A stretch of DNA of 64,000 bases, taken from contig NZ_FOEO01000009.1 of the NCBI RefSeq assembly GCF_900110765.1, forward strand, positions 94,093 to 158,092, given 5' to 3'. Made by a program: the position numbers and the translations under genes. Positions 18,031-26,696 of the stretch are shown in pieces. The notes under the pieces are model-generated. The model made no database searches, was not told the origin of the DNA, and saw only the letters and a list, made by a program, of their open reading frames with translations. This stretch comes from Pseudomonas sp. NFACC02. Lineage in GTDB: Bacteria; Pseudomonadota; Gammaproteobacteria; Pseudomonadales; Pseudomonadaceae. Position 1 is the stretch's first letter; every line of letters begins with the position of its first letter.

Positions 18031-19227
18031 TCATCGGTGCAGCCCCGCTGCCTTGCAGGCCTGTACGAAGGTCATGCCTTTTTTTCCCATGGCGTCTTTC
18101 ATCACCGCGTTGGCTTTTTTTAACGCGGCGCTGGGTTTGGCCCATTGCTCGGGTGGGATCGGCCGGGACCAGGCTTTCACCTGCTCGGGCATCTCGGGTC
18201 GGCCTTTGCGGTGGGACCACTCTGCGAAGATGTAAGGGAGTTTCCAGAAGGTCAGGATGCGGCGCAGGTACCAGAGGCGCAGGGGCCAGCGGTTGGGTTT
18301 GGAGTAGCCGAAGCGTTCTCGCTCCGCGCGGGTCAAGCCAACTGCACCGCTGTCCAAGCCACCCATGAAACGGGCACTCCGCCGTTCGATATCGAACGTA
18401 TGCAGCCCCTCATAGGGTTTGAGTTCATCTTCGCTCAGCGTCAACCCCAGCAGTTTGATCCACGGACTGGGGGTATCCACCCACTCCCCTTCCTCCATGT
18501 AATTGCGGATCGCCGTCCACATGCCCAATGCATGCGCATCACTGGGTTGGGCAAGCAGGAGAAACTGCACCGTGTCCTGCTCTTCGTCCTCCAGGCCCAT
18601 GCCAAAGGTGTAGTCGCGCAGGGCGCCGTAACTGCTGACACCCTGACTGTTGGCCACCCAGGCCACCACGTTTTCCCACGGTACGATCAAGACGCGTTGA
18701 GTCTCGTCATTGACGTAACAGACCTCTCGGCGCTGGCGATTGAAGCGCACCGGATAACTTCGGGCGGCAATGCGCACGTTGCGCAGCATGCCGTAGACAT
18801 AGCCGCCAAGCGGAATGATCGACAGAAGAGAACCCAATGCGAACACACTTGTAATATCACCAAGCGTATTGAAGAACTGTCGCTCAATCCCTGACGAACT
18901 AAAAAATACAAACTTTAAAGAAATGAGCAGGGGAACAACAAAAGCGGTACACAACATGAGCAACACACCAAACGCCAACCTCTTTGCCACATCAACCGTG
19001 CCAACGTTACTGCCTCCCAACTCCAGGAAAGTGTCATTCATTTGCGAGAAATTGCGGCGACCCATCTGCACCTGCCCGGTGAACACCGGCAACGGCGACA
19101 GGAACAGGGTTTCGTTCAGCCCCCGCCTGCGGATCTCTCCGGCGCGAGGGCGCTGACTGCGAATATCCTCGACAGACTGCTCAGGGGACGTGTCGTGCTT
19201 GCGTTTGAAGAGGTTGTTAAACAGCAT
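18031..19227 (-). CDS. DUF6708 family membrane protein, copy B
   Basis: A 398-residue paralogue directly downstream of the effector; the ATG at 19227 overlaps the effector end by 11 bases, so it is translationally coupled, as immunity genes usually are. Residues 1-91 and about 145-398 match copy A with only some 15 changes, whereas the two-helix membrane segment (about 92-142) is different in sequence and slightly longer. The open frame to 19377 lies inside the effector gene and is not used. This copy is the likelier cognate immunity gene; copy A may protect against related toxins. Confidence 0.86.
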   Translation of the reverse strand: MLFNNLFKRKHDTSPEQSVEDIRSQRPRAGEIRRRGLNETLFLSPLPVFTGQVQMGRRNFSQMNDTFLELGGSNVGTVDVAKRLAFGVLLMLCTAFVVPLLISLKFVFFSSSGIERQFFNTLGDITSVFALGSLLSIIPLGGYVYGMLRNVRIAARSYPVRFNRQRREVCYVNDETQRVLIVPWENVVAWVANSQGVSSYGALRDYTFGMGLEDEEQDTVQFLLLAQPSDAHALGMWTAIRNYMEEGEWVDTPSPWIKLLGLTLSEDELKPYEGLHTFDIERRSARFMGGLDSGAVGLTRAERERFGYSKPNRWPLRLWYLRRILTFWKLPYIFAEWSHRKGRPEMPEQVKAWSRPIPPEQWAKPSAALKKANAVMKDAMGKKGMTFVQACKAAGLHR

Positions 19228-22200
19228 CGTCAAGGGCCATTTCATCGCGGGTGAAGTGCCAGAACGCATCGGTGTCCTCGCCACAGGGCAGGGTGTCGAC
19301 CGCATCGATTTCAAATGTGCCGATTGTCGGGATGCGTGCGTATTGCACCGTCGCGATACGCAGATCGTCCAACACAAAGCTGGTGCGGTGGAACAACTCG
19401 CGGTGCGCCTCCAGTTGATAGGCGACGGTAAAGGCCAGGGCGAAATCCGAGGTCTGCAGCGCTTTGGGGATGGGCAGATGCAGGGTCAAGGCGTGCTCAT
19501 CCGTGCTGGCCACCAAGGCGCAAGCCGCCCAGGCCGCACTGCTTTCCCGCCAATACCGGGGTGGCAGACGCGGGTTATAAGGGCCGGTCTGATAGCGGTC
19601 GCGGGTTTGCTGGTACACCCGTAAACCCAGCCGGCGCCGATCCATTTCCAGCGTGCGAACGCCTGGCAGCACCAGCTTGAGGTACGTGCGCTGGGCATCA
19701 CGAATCAGGGTGCAGGTCGGCTTTTGCACCACACTGGCCAGGCGACTCCAGTCGTCCTGCAAGGTACCCGGCTGGGCATTCGTGCCCCAGGCACTGGTGT
19801 GCAGCCACTGTTGCAGTTCGTCCAGATTGAAATAGTTGTAAAGCCCCTCACCCAGCAATTGCAGGGCGGTGCCGATCAGCCCGATCACGTTGGCGCGGGC
19901 CGCAATGCTCAACAGGCGAGGACTGGCTTCGGCCCAGGCCAGGGCGCGCAGTTCAACAGGATTTTTCAGGACCGAGCTGATAATCGAACTGGTGTGTACG
20001 AAACCCCAGGTGTTGGTGCCCAGCAGGATGCCATCACCGGCGATCTGGAGGCTGGCGGCGCCCAAGCCCTTGTAGTCACCTTGGGCAAAGGCCCGGCCCC
20101 ATTGCCGGGAATGCTTGCCCCCATCAATGGCGGCCGCCAGCCCCCCGAACAGGAAAGCGCCAAACCCTGAATAGGCGGCCCAGCGTCCAAGACGGCTCAT
20201 GCTGTTGAGCTTGCCGGCCGCACTTTCCATCCGCTCGATATGGGCCTGAAAGATCGTCACCGAGAGGCCCTGTATTGCTGCGAAGCCAGCGGATGACATA
20301 ACGATAAAGTTTTCAAAAAGCGACCAGTGTTCGGACGATTTGCTGGCTTTCCTGTCAAGGGTTGTGAACACCTCAACAAACTTCTGCGCATGAAACAAAA
20401 ACAACACCAACGCCAGTCCGTCTCCGGCGGACTTGAATGCGCTGTTGAACGGCTGTCTGAACGTCCCGGTGGCGCGGTAGTCACGTACGGTCTTTTGCAT
20501 TTCGTCGCGCAGTTGCGAGGACAAACCCTCGACCACCGTGCCTATCTGCCCTGGCCCGGTACTTCCTACCGTCAAGGCGCGGGTGAGGGTTTCCTCAATA
20601 GGCTCCAGCGCGGTCTTGAGTTGATTGATCCGTTTGTTATGCGCAACTTCGCTGCCTTGGGGTTCCAGGCCATAGATTTGCCCTAACAGCGCATTGGAGC
20701 GTAATTTGTAGGCCGCTTTGAGCTGGGTGCGCAGATAGAGCGCGTTGTCACGCGCGTGGGTGAATGCCTCTATCTCCTGCGCCGAAGCAGCACGCAAGGT
20801 CAGGCCGTGGCGAGAGAACGCCCGGAGCATTTTCAGGCGAACCGGTGGGCCTATGTTACGAATGAAATTATCAGGGCTTATCTGCTGCTGACTTTTAAAA
20901 GCGTTATGTGCGCTTTCCAGGTCACTGGCAGCTCTCAACTGATGCGCCGGATCGTAAGCCCCGTCCAACAAGCTCTGCAGCCCCGCGAAGCGTTGATTCA
21001 GGTTGTCGTAGTTGGGCAACCGCTCCCGCATCAGGCTGTTGAACTGGTTGGCGAGCGCATTGACGCTCACCGCTGTTTCCTGAGCGGTCATCGCCTTGAT
21101 CGAGAAGCTGCTCAGGTCCGCGAGTTTTTTGGCCACATCGAGCTGGTCGTCAAGCGTCAGCGTCTCCAGCCCAGGCACCACGGTGAGCAGGTTGGCGTCC
21201 AGGAATGCGGCCAGTTTCTCGGTGGCTTCCCGGTTCCAGCACAGGGCCGCGACACACACGAACTCGGTTTCCAGACGGTGCCGGACCTGCACATCCGACT
21301 GAAAGTCGTAGTACCAGGCCGCCCGATGAAAATGACCAGCGGTGATCATCTTCAGGCGATCGTTGCGCACACGCTCCAGCCGTTGGTGCCAATGGTTGAG
21401 CAGGCGTTGTTGCTGGCTGACAAAGGTCTGCATGGCGGTCCGCTGGACCAGGTGGTCGACTCCGCGCACGCCGATCTGCTTGCCGTGCAACGCTTCCCAG
21501 GTCTGCAGGCTAAGTGCGGTGATCGTGTCTGAGTGTGTCTGGTACCGCGCATCGCCGAGCGCATCCACCATGTCGACAAATGCGCGGGCATACGGATCGG
21601 TCCTGGCCGCTTCCCGCCAATGGGCTTGCGACCCGTACATGGCGTTGCCGGGTTGATCGCGGCGAACGCGCAAGTACTCATAAATGCTGTCGCGCTGCTC
21701 GGCGCTCGTCTCATCCAGCAGGCGTTTGATCGCGGGATCCGTCGCGCTCGCGGTTTGCAGGTGGGCCTCGTCCACGGCATACATCGACTGGATATAGGCG
21801 CCGGTCAGGTAGTGCCGTTGACCGGACTCATCGGCACTCCATTGCCCGATCCAGTCGGCGATCTGCAGTTGCGCATTGGCCAGGTCGCGCATGACGCCGA
21901 AGTCATCGCGCAAGACCAGAAACAGGTAGTCATTCTGGTAAGGGCCAAGGACGTTGCTGGTAAGCGCCTCAATGGCCGTGTTCTGAAACAGGGGCGGGTC
22001 TTCCCAGTGATACGGCCGGGTTTCTTGTGGATTGACGCCTTCAGGCAGGGCCCTGATTGACGCTTCGTGGGCACTGGCCACGGCATCGGGCTCGGCGACC
22101 TCCGCCAACCATTTTTGCGCCTGCCGTCTGGCCAGCAGATGAGGGCCGCCTTTGGACGCACAGGCACTGCCCAGATCGATGCGCTGCATGAGACGTTGGC

Positions 22201-22657
22201 GCTCGCCCTCACTTTTCAACACCTGGGAGCACTTGCGGGCCGTCCACTGGATTTCCGAGTAGCTGGCATACAAAGTGTGCTGGCGCGCAAAGATCAAGTG
22301 AGGCTCGCCGACCGACGACGTCCGCTGGTCGTTGGCGACCTCGTTGCTGCTCCAGAGGAGCTTGGAAATCGCCCCCTGCTCAATCGCGTATTCGTGTAAA
22401 TAACCGGTGTCGTTGTCGATGATGTACAGGTATCCATCACGCAACAATCGCAAACCCAGGGGCTGACTTTCCAAGGTCAGTGGCATCTGGTGTTCGGCGC
22501 GGGGATCGAGGTGTTCGACCAGGCCATACCGCAGCGGTAACAGTTGGAGTTTCTTGCCCATGAGGGGACAGAGCCCGACGGGTGAACGGGCATCCTTGAC
22601 GCTTTTGGTCATGGCGACGGTGTTTGCACTGATGTTCGTGCGCGTGGAGGTGGTCAC
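19217..22657 (-). CDS. T6SS effector, VasX/BTH_I2691 family (pore-forming type)
   Basis: A 1146-residue protein with the VasX N-terminal region (CPLMGKKLQLLPLRYGLVE, then LGLRLLRDGYLYIIDNDTG) that marks BTH_I2691-like effectors. After a long helical middle part, hydrophobic segments occur near residues 735-850 and 900-960 (FENFIVMSSAGFAAIQGLS, WAAYSGFGAFLFGGLAAAI, NVIGLIGTALQLLGEGLY). Known relatives, VasX and P. putida Tke5, permeabilise membranes, so pore formation is the likely activity. It starts with GTG overlapping the DUF4123 stop (GTGA); an ATG 15 codons in is an alternative. VgrG is the likely carrier. Confidence 0.88.
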   Translation of the reverse strand: MTTSTRTNISANTVAMTKSVKDARSPVGLCPLMGKKLQLLPLRYGLVEHLDPRAEHQMPLTLESQPLGLRLLRDGYLYIIDNDTGYLHEYAIEQGAISKLLWSSNEVANDQRTSSVGEPHLIFARQHTLYASYSEIQWTARKCSQVLKSEGERQRLMQRIDLGSACASKGGPHLLARRQAQKWLAEVAEPDAVASAHEASIRALPEGVNPQETRPYHWEDPPLFQNTAIEALTSNVLGPYQNDYLFLVLRDDFGVMRDLANAQLQIADWIGQWSADESGQRHYLTGAYIQSMYAVDEAHLQTASATDPAIKRLLDETSAEQRDSIYEYLRVRRDQPGNAMYGSQAHWREAARTDPYARAFVDMVDALGDARYQTHSDTITALSLQTWEALHGKQIGVRGVDHLVQRTAMQTFVSQQQRLLNHWHQRLERVRNDRLKMITAGHFHRAAWYYDFQSDVQVRHRLETEFVCVAALCWNREATEKLAAFLDANLLTVVPGLETLTLDDQLDVAKKLADLSSFSIKAMTAQETAVSVNALANQFNSLMRERLPNYDNLNQRFAGLQSLLDGAYDPAHQLRAASDLESAHNAFKSQQQISPDNFIRNIGPPVRLKMLRAFSRHGLTLRAASAQEIEAFTHARDNALYLRTQLKAAYKLRSNALLGQIYGLEPQGSEVAHNKRINQLKTALEPIEETLTRALTVGSTGPGQIGTVVEGLSSQLRDEMQKTVRDYRATGTFRQPFNSAFKSAGDGLALVLFLFHAQKFVEVFTTLDRKASKSSEHWSLFENFIVMSSAGFAAIQGLSVTIFQAHIERMESAAGKLNSMSRLGRWAAYSGFGAFLFGGLAAAIDGGKHSRQWGRAFAQGDYKGLGAASLQIAGDGILLGTNTWGFVHTSSIISSVLKNPVELRALAWAEASPRLLSIAARANVIGLIGTALQLLGEGLYNYFNLDELQQWLHTSAWGTNAQPGTLQDDWSRLASVVQKPTCTLIRDAQRTYLKLVLPGVRTLEMDRRRLGLRVYQQTRDRYQTGPYNPRLPPRYWRESSAAWAACALVASTDEHALTLHLPIPKALQTSDFALAFTVAYQLEAHRELFHRTSFVLDDLRIATVQYARIPTIGTFEIDAVDTLPCGEDTDAFWHFTRDEMALDDAV

Positions 22658-23529
22658 GACGGGCGTCCTTGTTGCGGTGTGGCACGGTCTTCGGCGAGCT
22701 TGGCCGCGCGTAGCACGCGTGAGAGATGAGTCCCTGACGAAGGATTGGTCAGCAGGTCGAAAATGTCCGGGTGATCCGTCATTGCCTGACCCGCCAGATA
22801 GCCCTGCACATTGGCGTAGAGCGTCATTTGCTGCTCACAGGTAAACCCCAGGTCATAGGCCTGTCGGGCGATCTGATCAATGAGCTGCAGCCGTTGGCGT
22901 GCAGTGCCCGACGCGGCGTAACCGGGAAATGCTGCCTGCATGTGGCGGGTCAAATTCAGCACCGAGCGTCGGAACTCGACCTCACCGAGCGCTGTGAACT
23001 CCTGCTCAGTGAAGCGATAGCGTTTGAGCGGGTGCGTACGAACGTCGGCCGGACATTGATGGCGCAACCACATGCCTTGCATCGCATCGGGCAGGCAGAC
23101 GTGAGAGACAGGCCCGAACCAGCGCCCACTGCTGGCTTGCTCCGCCAGGCTGAACAACGGGTGCATGACCGCTGGATCGGCAATGCGCGGCATCACTTGT
23201 ACGCCCCCAGGGTCCTCGACCGTCAGCAGATTTCGCCAGTGATCACACAAGCTCTGCTTCGTGGCGTGACTGAACAGCAGATAGCCCCATTCGTGGGCGG
23301 CGTTCTCCAGAAAATGCAACAGCAACGGATCGTCGGCAGTCGGCACCGAGATCAGGCAGGGTGAAATGTCAGCGAGTTCGTGCCAGCGCGTGTTGCTGTA
23401 CAGGCAATGGGCGGGATTGCCCCAGTTGCGCAAATGCGTGACGAGGTAGGGAGCACTGACCCCGTCAATCAATAAATAAGCGGGTGTCGTCCAGGGCAGA
23501 TCACCGGGCAGTGGGGGCATCTCGAGCAA
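22654..23529 (-). CDS. DUF4123 domain T6SS effector adaptor/chaperone
   Basis: A 291-residue protein of the DUF4123 (Tap/Tec) type, whose members bind a specific effector and load it on the cognate VgrG. Typical features are AYLLIDGVSAPYLVTHL near the N-terminus, a central acidic/aromatic region (SPCLISVPTADDPLLLHFLENA, split here by the domain's HEWGYLLFS strand) and a helical tail. It lies between vgrG and the effector, the standard order. The start is TTG at 23529 with an AGAGAG box about seven bases away; ATG at 23520 is nearly as likely. Confidence 0.88.
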   Translation of the reverse strand: MLEMPPLPGDLPWTTPAYLLIDGVSAPYLVTHLRNWGNPAHCLYSNTRWHELADISPCLISVPTADDPLLLHFLENAAHEWGYLLFSHATKQSLCDHWRNLLTVEDPGGVQVMPRIADPAVMHPLFSLAEQASSGRWFGPVSHVCLPDAMQGMWLRHQCPADVRTHPLKRYRFTEQEFTALGEVEFRRSVLNLTRHMQAAFPGYAASGTARQRLQLIDQIARQAYDLGFTCEQQMTLYANVQGYLAGQAMTDHPDIFDLLTNPSSGTHLSRVLRAAKLAEDRATPQQGRPS

Positions 23530-23542
23530 GGTGGTTCTCTCT

Positions 23543-25594
23543 TTACTGTTGAGCGTCTTCGCACACGGCGCAGACCGGATGCTTGTTCATCAAGGCCTCA
23601 CGCTGGGCTTGCGGCAACAGACCTGCCTGAATGGCCGTCAAGGCAGCCGGCGCAAGCGGCGCGGCCTGAAGCGGCGCGACACCGACCCTGGGCACGCCTC
23701 CCAGTTGAATCGGCGTGCTGCTGTAGATGCCGTCGGGCCCGATCACGATGTACTGACCGCCCGCCTGGAGTGTCAGGCTCATGTCAGCACTGATGACCAC
23801 GTTGGTGGCGGTGACGTGGGCCTGCGCCCCTGCCTGAACCACCACCGTGCCGGCCGCCATCACGCTGCTGTTGCCGGTGATGCTGATCACCTCGTCACCG
23901 CCGATAACGGTATTTCGCTGGCCCTGGGTGGTATGCGTTTCATCACCCTTGATCAGGCTGGACCGGTTGCTGCCAACCTGTTCGAAGCAGTCATTGCCAA
24001 TCAACGTGTGGCTGTCGTGAGCGACCTGTTCGCGACAGTCATTACCGATCCGGACGTGGCTGTCGTTCAGAATCAACTGCTCGATGTCACGCTGGGCCCG
24101 CAGGTAGATCAGCTCCTGACCGGCCCGGTCCTCGATGGACAGCTCGTTGTATCCGCCACTTGAGGGCGAACTGTGGCTGCGCAGCACGGTTCTGGTTTTA
24201 TTCGCGGGCAAGGGATAGGGGACCGCCATGACCTTGTTGGGCACGCAGCCCGTGATCAGTGGTCTGTCAGGGTTGCCTTCCAGAAAGGTCACCACCACTT
24301 CCATGCCGACACGCGGAATGGTCAACGAGCCAAAATTGTCCCCTGCCCAGCTGGACGAGACCCGTAACCAGCAACTGCTCCTGTCGCTACGAAGCTCGGC
24401 TCGATCCCAGAGAAACTCAACCTTCACCCGTCCGTATTCGTCGCAGAAAATATCTTCGTCAACGGGGCCGGTGACACGGGCGGTCTGGCTGACTAATGGC
24501 ATTTTGCGCGTGACCAGAGCCGGCCGGTAGAACGTATCCCAGGGCAACGCGCGGAAGCTGTTGCGGTAGCCCTGGGTAAAGCCGCGCTCAGGCGCTGACT
24601 CATGGCTGATGAACTCCTCCAGCGCCTGAGGTTGCTTGCCGGAATGGGTCACGCTGAGCAACAGCCACATGGCGTTGCATTGCTTACGTGGATGCTCCGT
24701 CAGTGTGAACATGTGCCCGCTGCGCAGCACGGGCTGATCACTTTCTCCTTCCGCTAACTGGTAGTCGGCGCGATGCCGCTCAAGGGCCAGACGGGCGTCC
24801 TGGTTGCGCGACCGCTCATCCGTGCCCATCGTCGGGTAGCGGTAGTCTTCAAGTGCGGGTCTGAAACCGGTAGTGAGCTTGCCCTCCAGCCGAAGGCCAG
24901 GGCGCGCCAGGTTATAACCACGCCGAGTGGCCACGCTGGTCCGGGTGCTCAAGCGCATAGCGAACTGATTGACGACCGGATGATCGGGCACCTGACCGTT
25001 GTCTTGGTGATAAGGCGTGTCACCGAGCAAGGGGAAGTAGGTCTGGGCGTCAGTGAAGATAAGCCGATGACCCTCCCTGCTGTGCTGGTGATGCCAGGAA
25101 ATACCGTCTTCGCTGCATAATCGCTGGATGAACTCAAAGTCGCTCTCAAGGTATTGCGTACAGTATTCGCGCTCCGGACTGGTGGTGACATAAAAGGTGT
25201 AAGCGTTAGCGAATATGCCATGTCCCTCGAGGACTTGAGCGATGATCTGCGGCACCGTAAGGCGCTGGAAAATGCGTTGATCGTGGCTGAACTGCAAGTA
25301 GTACAACGCTGGCACCAGCGTCACGTGATAGTGCGTCAAACGCGTACCGCACTTTCCCACGCGCACATCTTCTATATGCCCGTGCAGGCCCTCGCCAGTG
25401 AAACCGAACCTCAGAAACGCCGGCTGAGCGAGCAAGCTTTCAAGGTCCACGCGAGCGTTTTCACTGACCAGCTCGATTTCGATGCCATAAAGGGTGTTGA
25501 TCGCTTCGGTACCGGTAAAGGCCAGTACCTTGAAATCGTTATGCACAGTGGGGATCAGAAGCGAAAACTGCGCGGTGTCGGCGGATGCGAACAT
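23543..25594 (-). CDS. vgrG: Type VI secretion tip protein VgrG (TssI)
   Basis: A 683-residue VgrG. The gp27-like part starts FSLLIPTVHNDFKVLAFTGTEAIN and contains the FVQ/EDGISWHHQHS region (ESDFEFIQRLCSEDGI); the gp5 OB-fold part has DEYGRVKVEFLWDR and WAGDNFGSLTIPRVGMEVVV; then a beta-helix with repeated (I/V)GNDC and a DUF2345-like end. No enzymatic C-terminal domain is present; the tail ends HPVCAVCEDAQQ. The start ATG at 25594 (MFASADTAQF) is the family start. It probably delivers the VasX-like effector through the DUF4123 adaptor. No other tss genes are nearby. Confidence 0.95.
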   Translation of the reverse strand: MFASADTAQFSLLIPTVHNDFKVLAFTGTEAINTLYGIEIELVSENARVDLESLLAQPAFLRFGFTGEGLHGHIEDVRVGKCGTRLTHYHVTLVPALYYLQFSHDQRIFQRLTVPQIIAQVLEGHGIFANAYTFYVTTSPEREYCTQYLESDFEFIQRLCSEDGISWHHQHSREGHRLIFTDAQTYFPLLGDTPYHQDNGQVPDHPVVNQFAMRLSTRTSVATRRGYNLARPGLRLEGKLTTGFRPALEDYRYPTMGTDERSRNQDARLALERHRADYQLAEGESDQPVLRSGHMFTLTEHPRKQCNAMWLLLSVTHSGKQPQALEEFISHESAPERGFTQGYRNSFRALPWDTFYRPALVTRKMPLVSQTARVTGPVDEDIFCDEYGRVKVEFLWDRAELRSDRSSCWLRVSSSWAGDNFGSLTIPRVGMEVVVTFLEGNPDRPLITGCVPNKVMAVPYPLPANKTRTVLRSHSSPSSGGYNELSIEDRAGQELIYLRAQRDIEQLILNDSHVRIGNDCREQVAHDSHTLIGNDCFEQVGSNRSSLIKGDETHTTQGQRNTVIGGDEVISITGNSSVMAAGTVVVQAGAQAHVTATNVVISADMSLTLQAGGQYIVIGPDGIYSSTPIQLGGVPRVGVAPLQAAPLAPAALTAIQAGLLPQAQREALMNKHPVCAVCEDAQQ

Positions 25595-25881
25595 GCGCTT
25601 ATCCTCAGGCGGTGGGCGGAGAGAGAGAACGCGATGCCCACCGCTTGGTCGGTGCAGACAAATGCGTCGATTTGCGGGCACGCTAACAAGGACGGAAAAA
25701 AATTTATGCAGGAAATTTCCCAAAACATCGACAGATCTGAGAAGTACTTAGGTGAGGGCAAGCGTCTGTTTTTTGCAGAGAACTAAGAACGTTGCCCGGC
25801 TTGTACGGCTCTAGCCTGCACATCCCCGCAACCTGTCCTACACTCCCCGGTAACAACAAGAAAACACCAAGGGGACGCACC

Positions 25882-26085
25882 ATGATCGATCACCGCCTGA
25901 CTCATCGCTGCCTGCTGGCTGAAATCGCCTCGGGGGAGGACCTTCACAGCGGCAAACCTACACAGACCCTGCAAACACTTTTGCTCATTGGCTTCATCAC
26001 GCGCCAACCCAGTCCCGACCGTACGTTCTCTCACCTGGCCCTGACCGAGGCGGGGCACCGTTACCTGGCCGGTTTATGGCACTGA
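25882..26085 (+). CDS. Small conserved hypothetical protein
   Basis: A 67-residue protein (MIDHRLTHRCLLAEIASGE...) with an AAGGGGA ribosome site before its ATG at 25882. The spacing of short helices (CLLAEIASGEDL, TLQTLLLIGFI) and a final LTEAGHRYLAGL strand-helix resemble a small winged-helix fold, but I recognise no family. A longer frame from 25792 lacks a ribosome site. In PAO1 a small gene sits between the fadE and PA2817 equivalents (recalled), so this is probably backbone and marks the far edge of the T6SS island. Confidence 0.7.
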   Translation: MIDHRLTHRCLLAEIASGEDLHSGKPTQTLQTLLLIGFITRQPSPDRTFSHLALTEAGHRYLAGLWH

Positions 26086-26204
26086 GCTGACGTTCGGTCG
26101 ACAGATGCGTCCAGCCCTGTCGACCGCCAGTCCTCATTGGGGTATCGGTCGCCGCCGTCGGGAACTATACTCGCGCGCCTGTTTTTGCCTCTGAGGACTT
26201 CATC

Positions 26205-26615
26205 ATGGCCGACGCCAATCTCGACCGCACTCTCAACCTGCTGGCGCACTTGCGCAGCATTCTGGTCGCGCTCGGTGAAGCCGAACAGGTTCCCGAAGAA
26301 AGTCATGCGCTGTTTCTGGAGCGCTACGACGAGCTGACATTGCTGCTGCCGGTGGAGCCCATCGAAAGCCAGTACCTGGGTCAGGACCTGCTTTGCCAGG
26401 TGATCCAGCGCTACCCGCAAATTGCTCACCTGGTGCCACGCGACCTGCTCTGGTACTTCGGCGGCGACTGCCTGCACTTCATGCCCGACGAAGAAATCGA
26501 CCTGTACACCGCGCTGGAAGAGCGTCGCTTCGAGGCTGAGGAGAACGAAGAACCGTTCGACTGGGACCAGGAGAAACAACTGCTGGCAATGGGTCAGGAC
26601 GGACCCCGGCACTGA
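26205..26615 (+). CDS. PA2817-family conserved hypothetical protein
   Basis: A 136-residue acidic protein starting MADANLDRTLNLLAHLRSIL, with DLLWYFGGDCLHFMPDEEID in the second half. This is a conserved pseudomonad protein I recall as the PA2817 family; no biochemical role is known to me. It has no signal peptide or membrane helix and should be cytoplasmic. It ends about 80 bases before the convergent molybdoenzyme gene. Confidence 0.8.
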   Translation: MADANLDRTLNLLAHLRSILVALGEAEQVPEESHALFLERYDELTLLLPVEPIESQYLGQDLLCQVIQRYPQIAHLVPRDLLWYFGGDCLHFMPDEEIDLYTALEERRFEAEENEEPFDWDQEKQLLAMGQDGPRH

Positions 26616-26696
26616 TGGGGTCCGGTGATCGGTGTTGGCGGCGACAGGACGGACGAAGCACCTGTCGGGCGCCGCGGTTCGGCACGTAGGGGGCCG

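Larger units (their letters stand above)
16795..19227. repeat. Tandem duplication of the DUF6708 gene
   Basis: Two direct units of about 1.2 kb. Coding flanks and even the intergenic spacer are nearly identical at the DNA level. The only long unlike stretch is about 17592-17745 in copy A versus 18800-18965 in copy B. The repeat boundary also recurs after copy A at about 16797. Confidence 0.9.
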
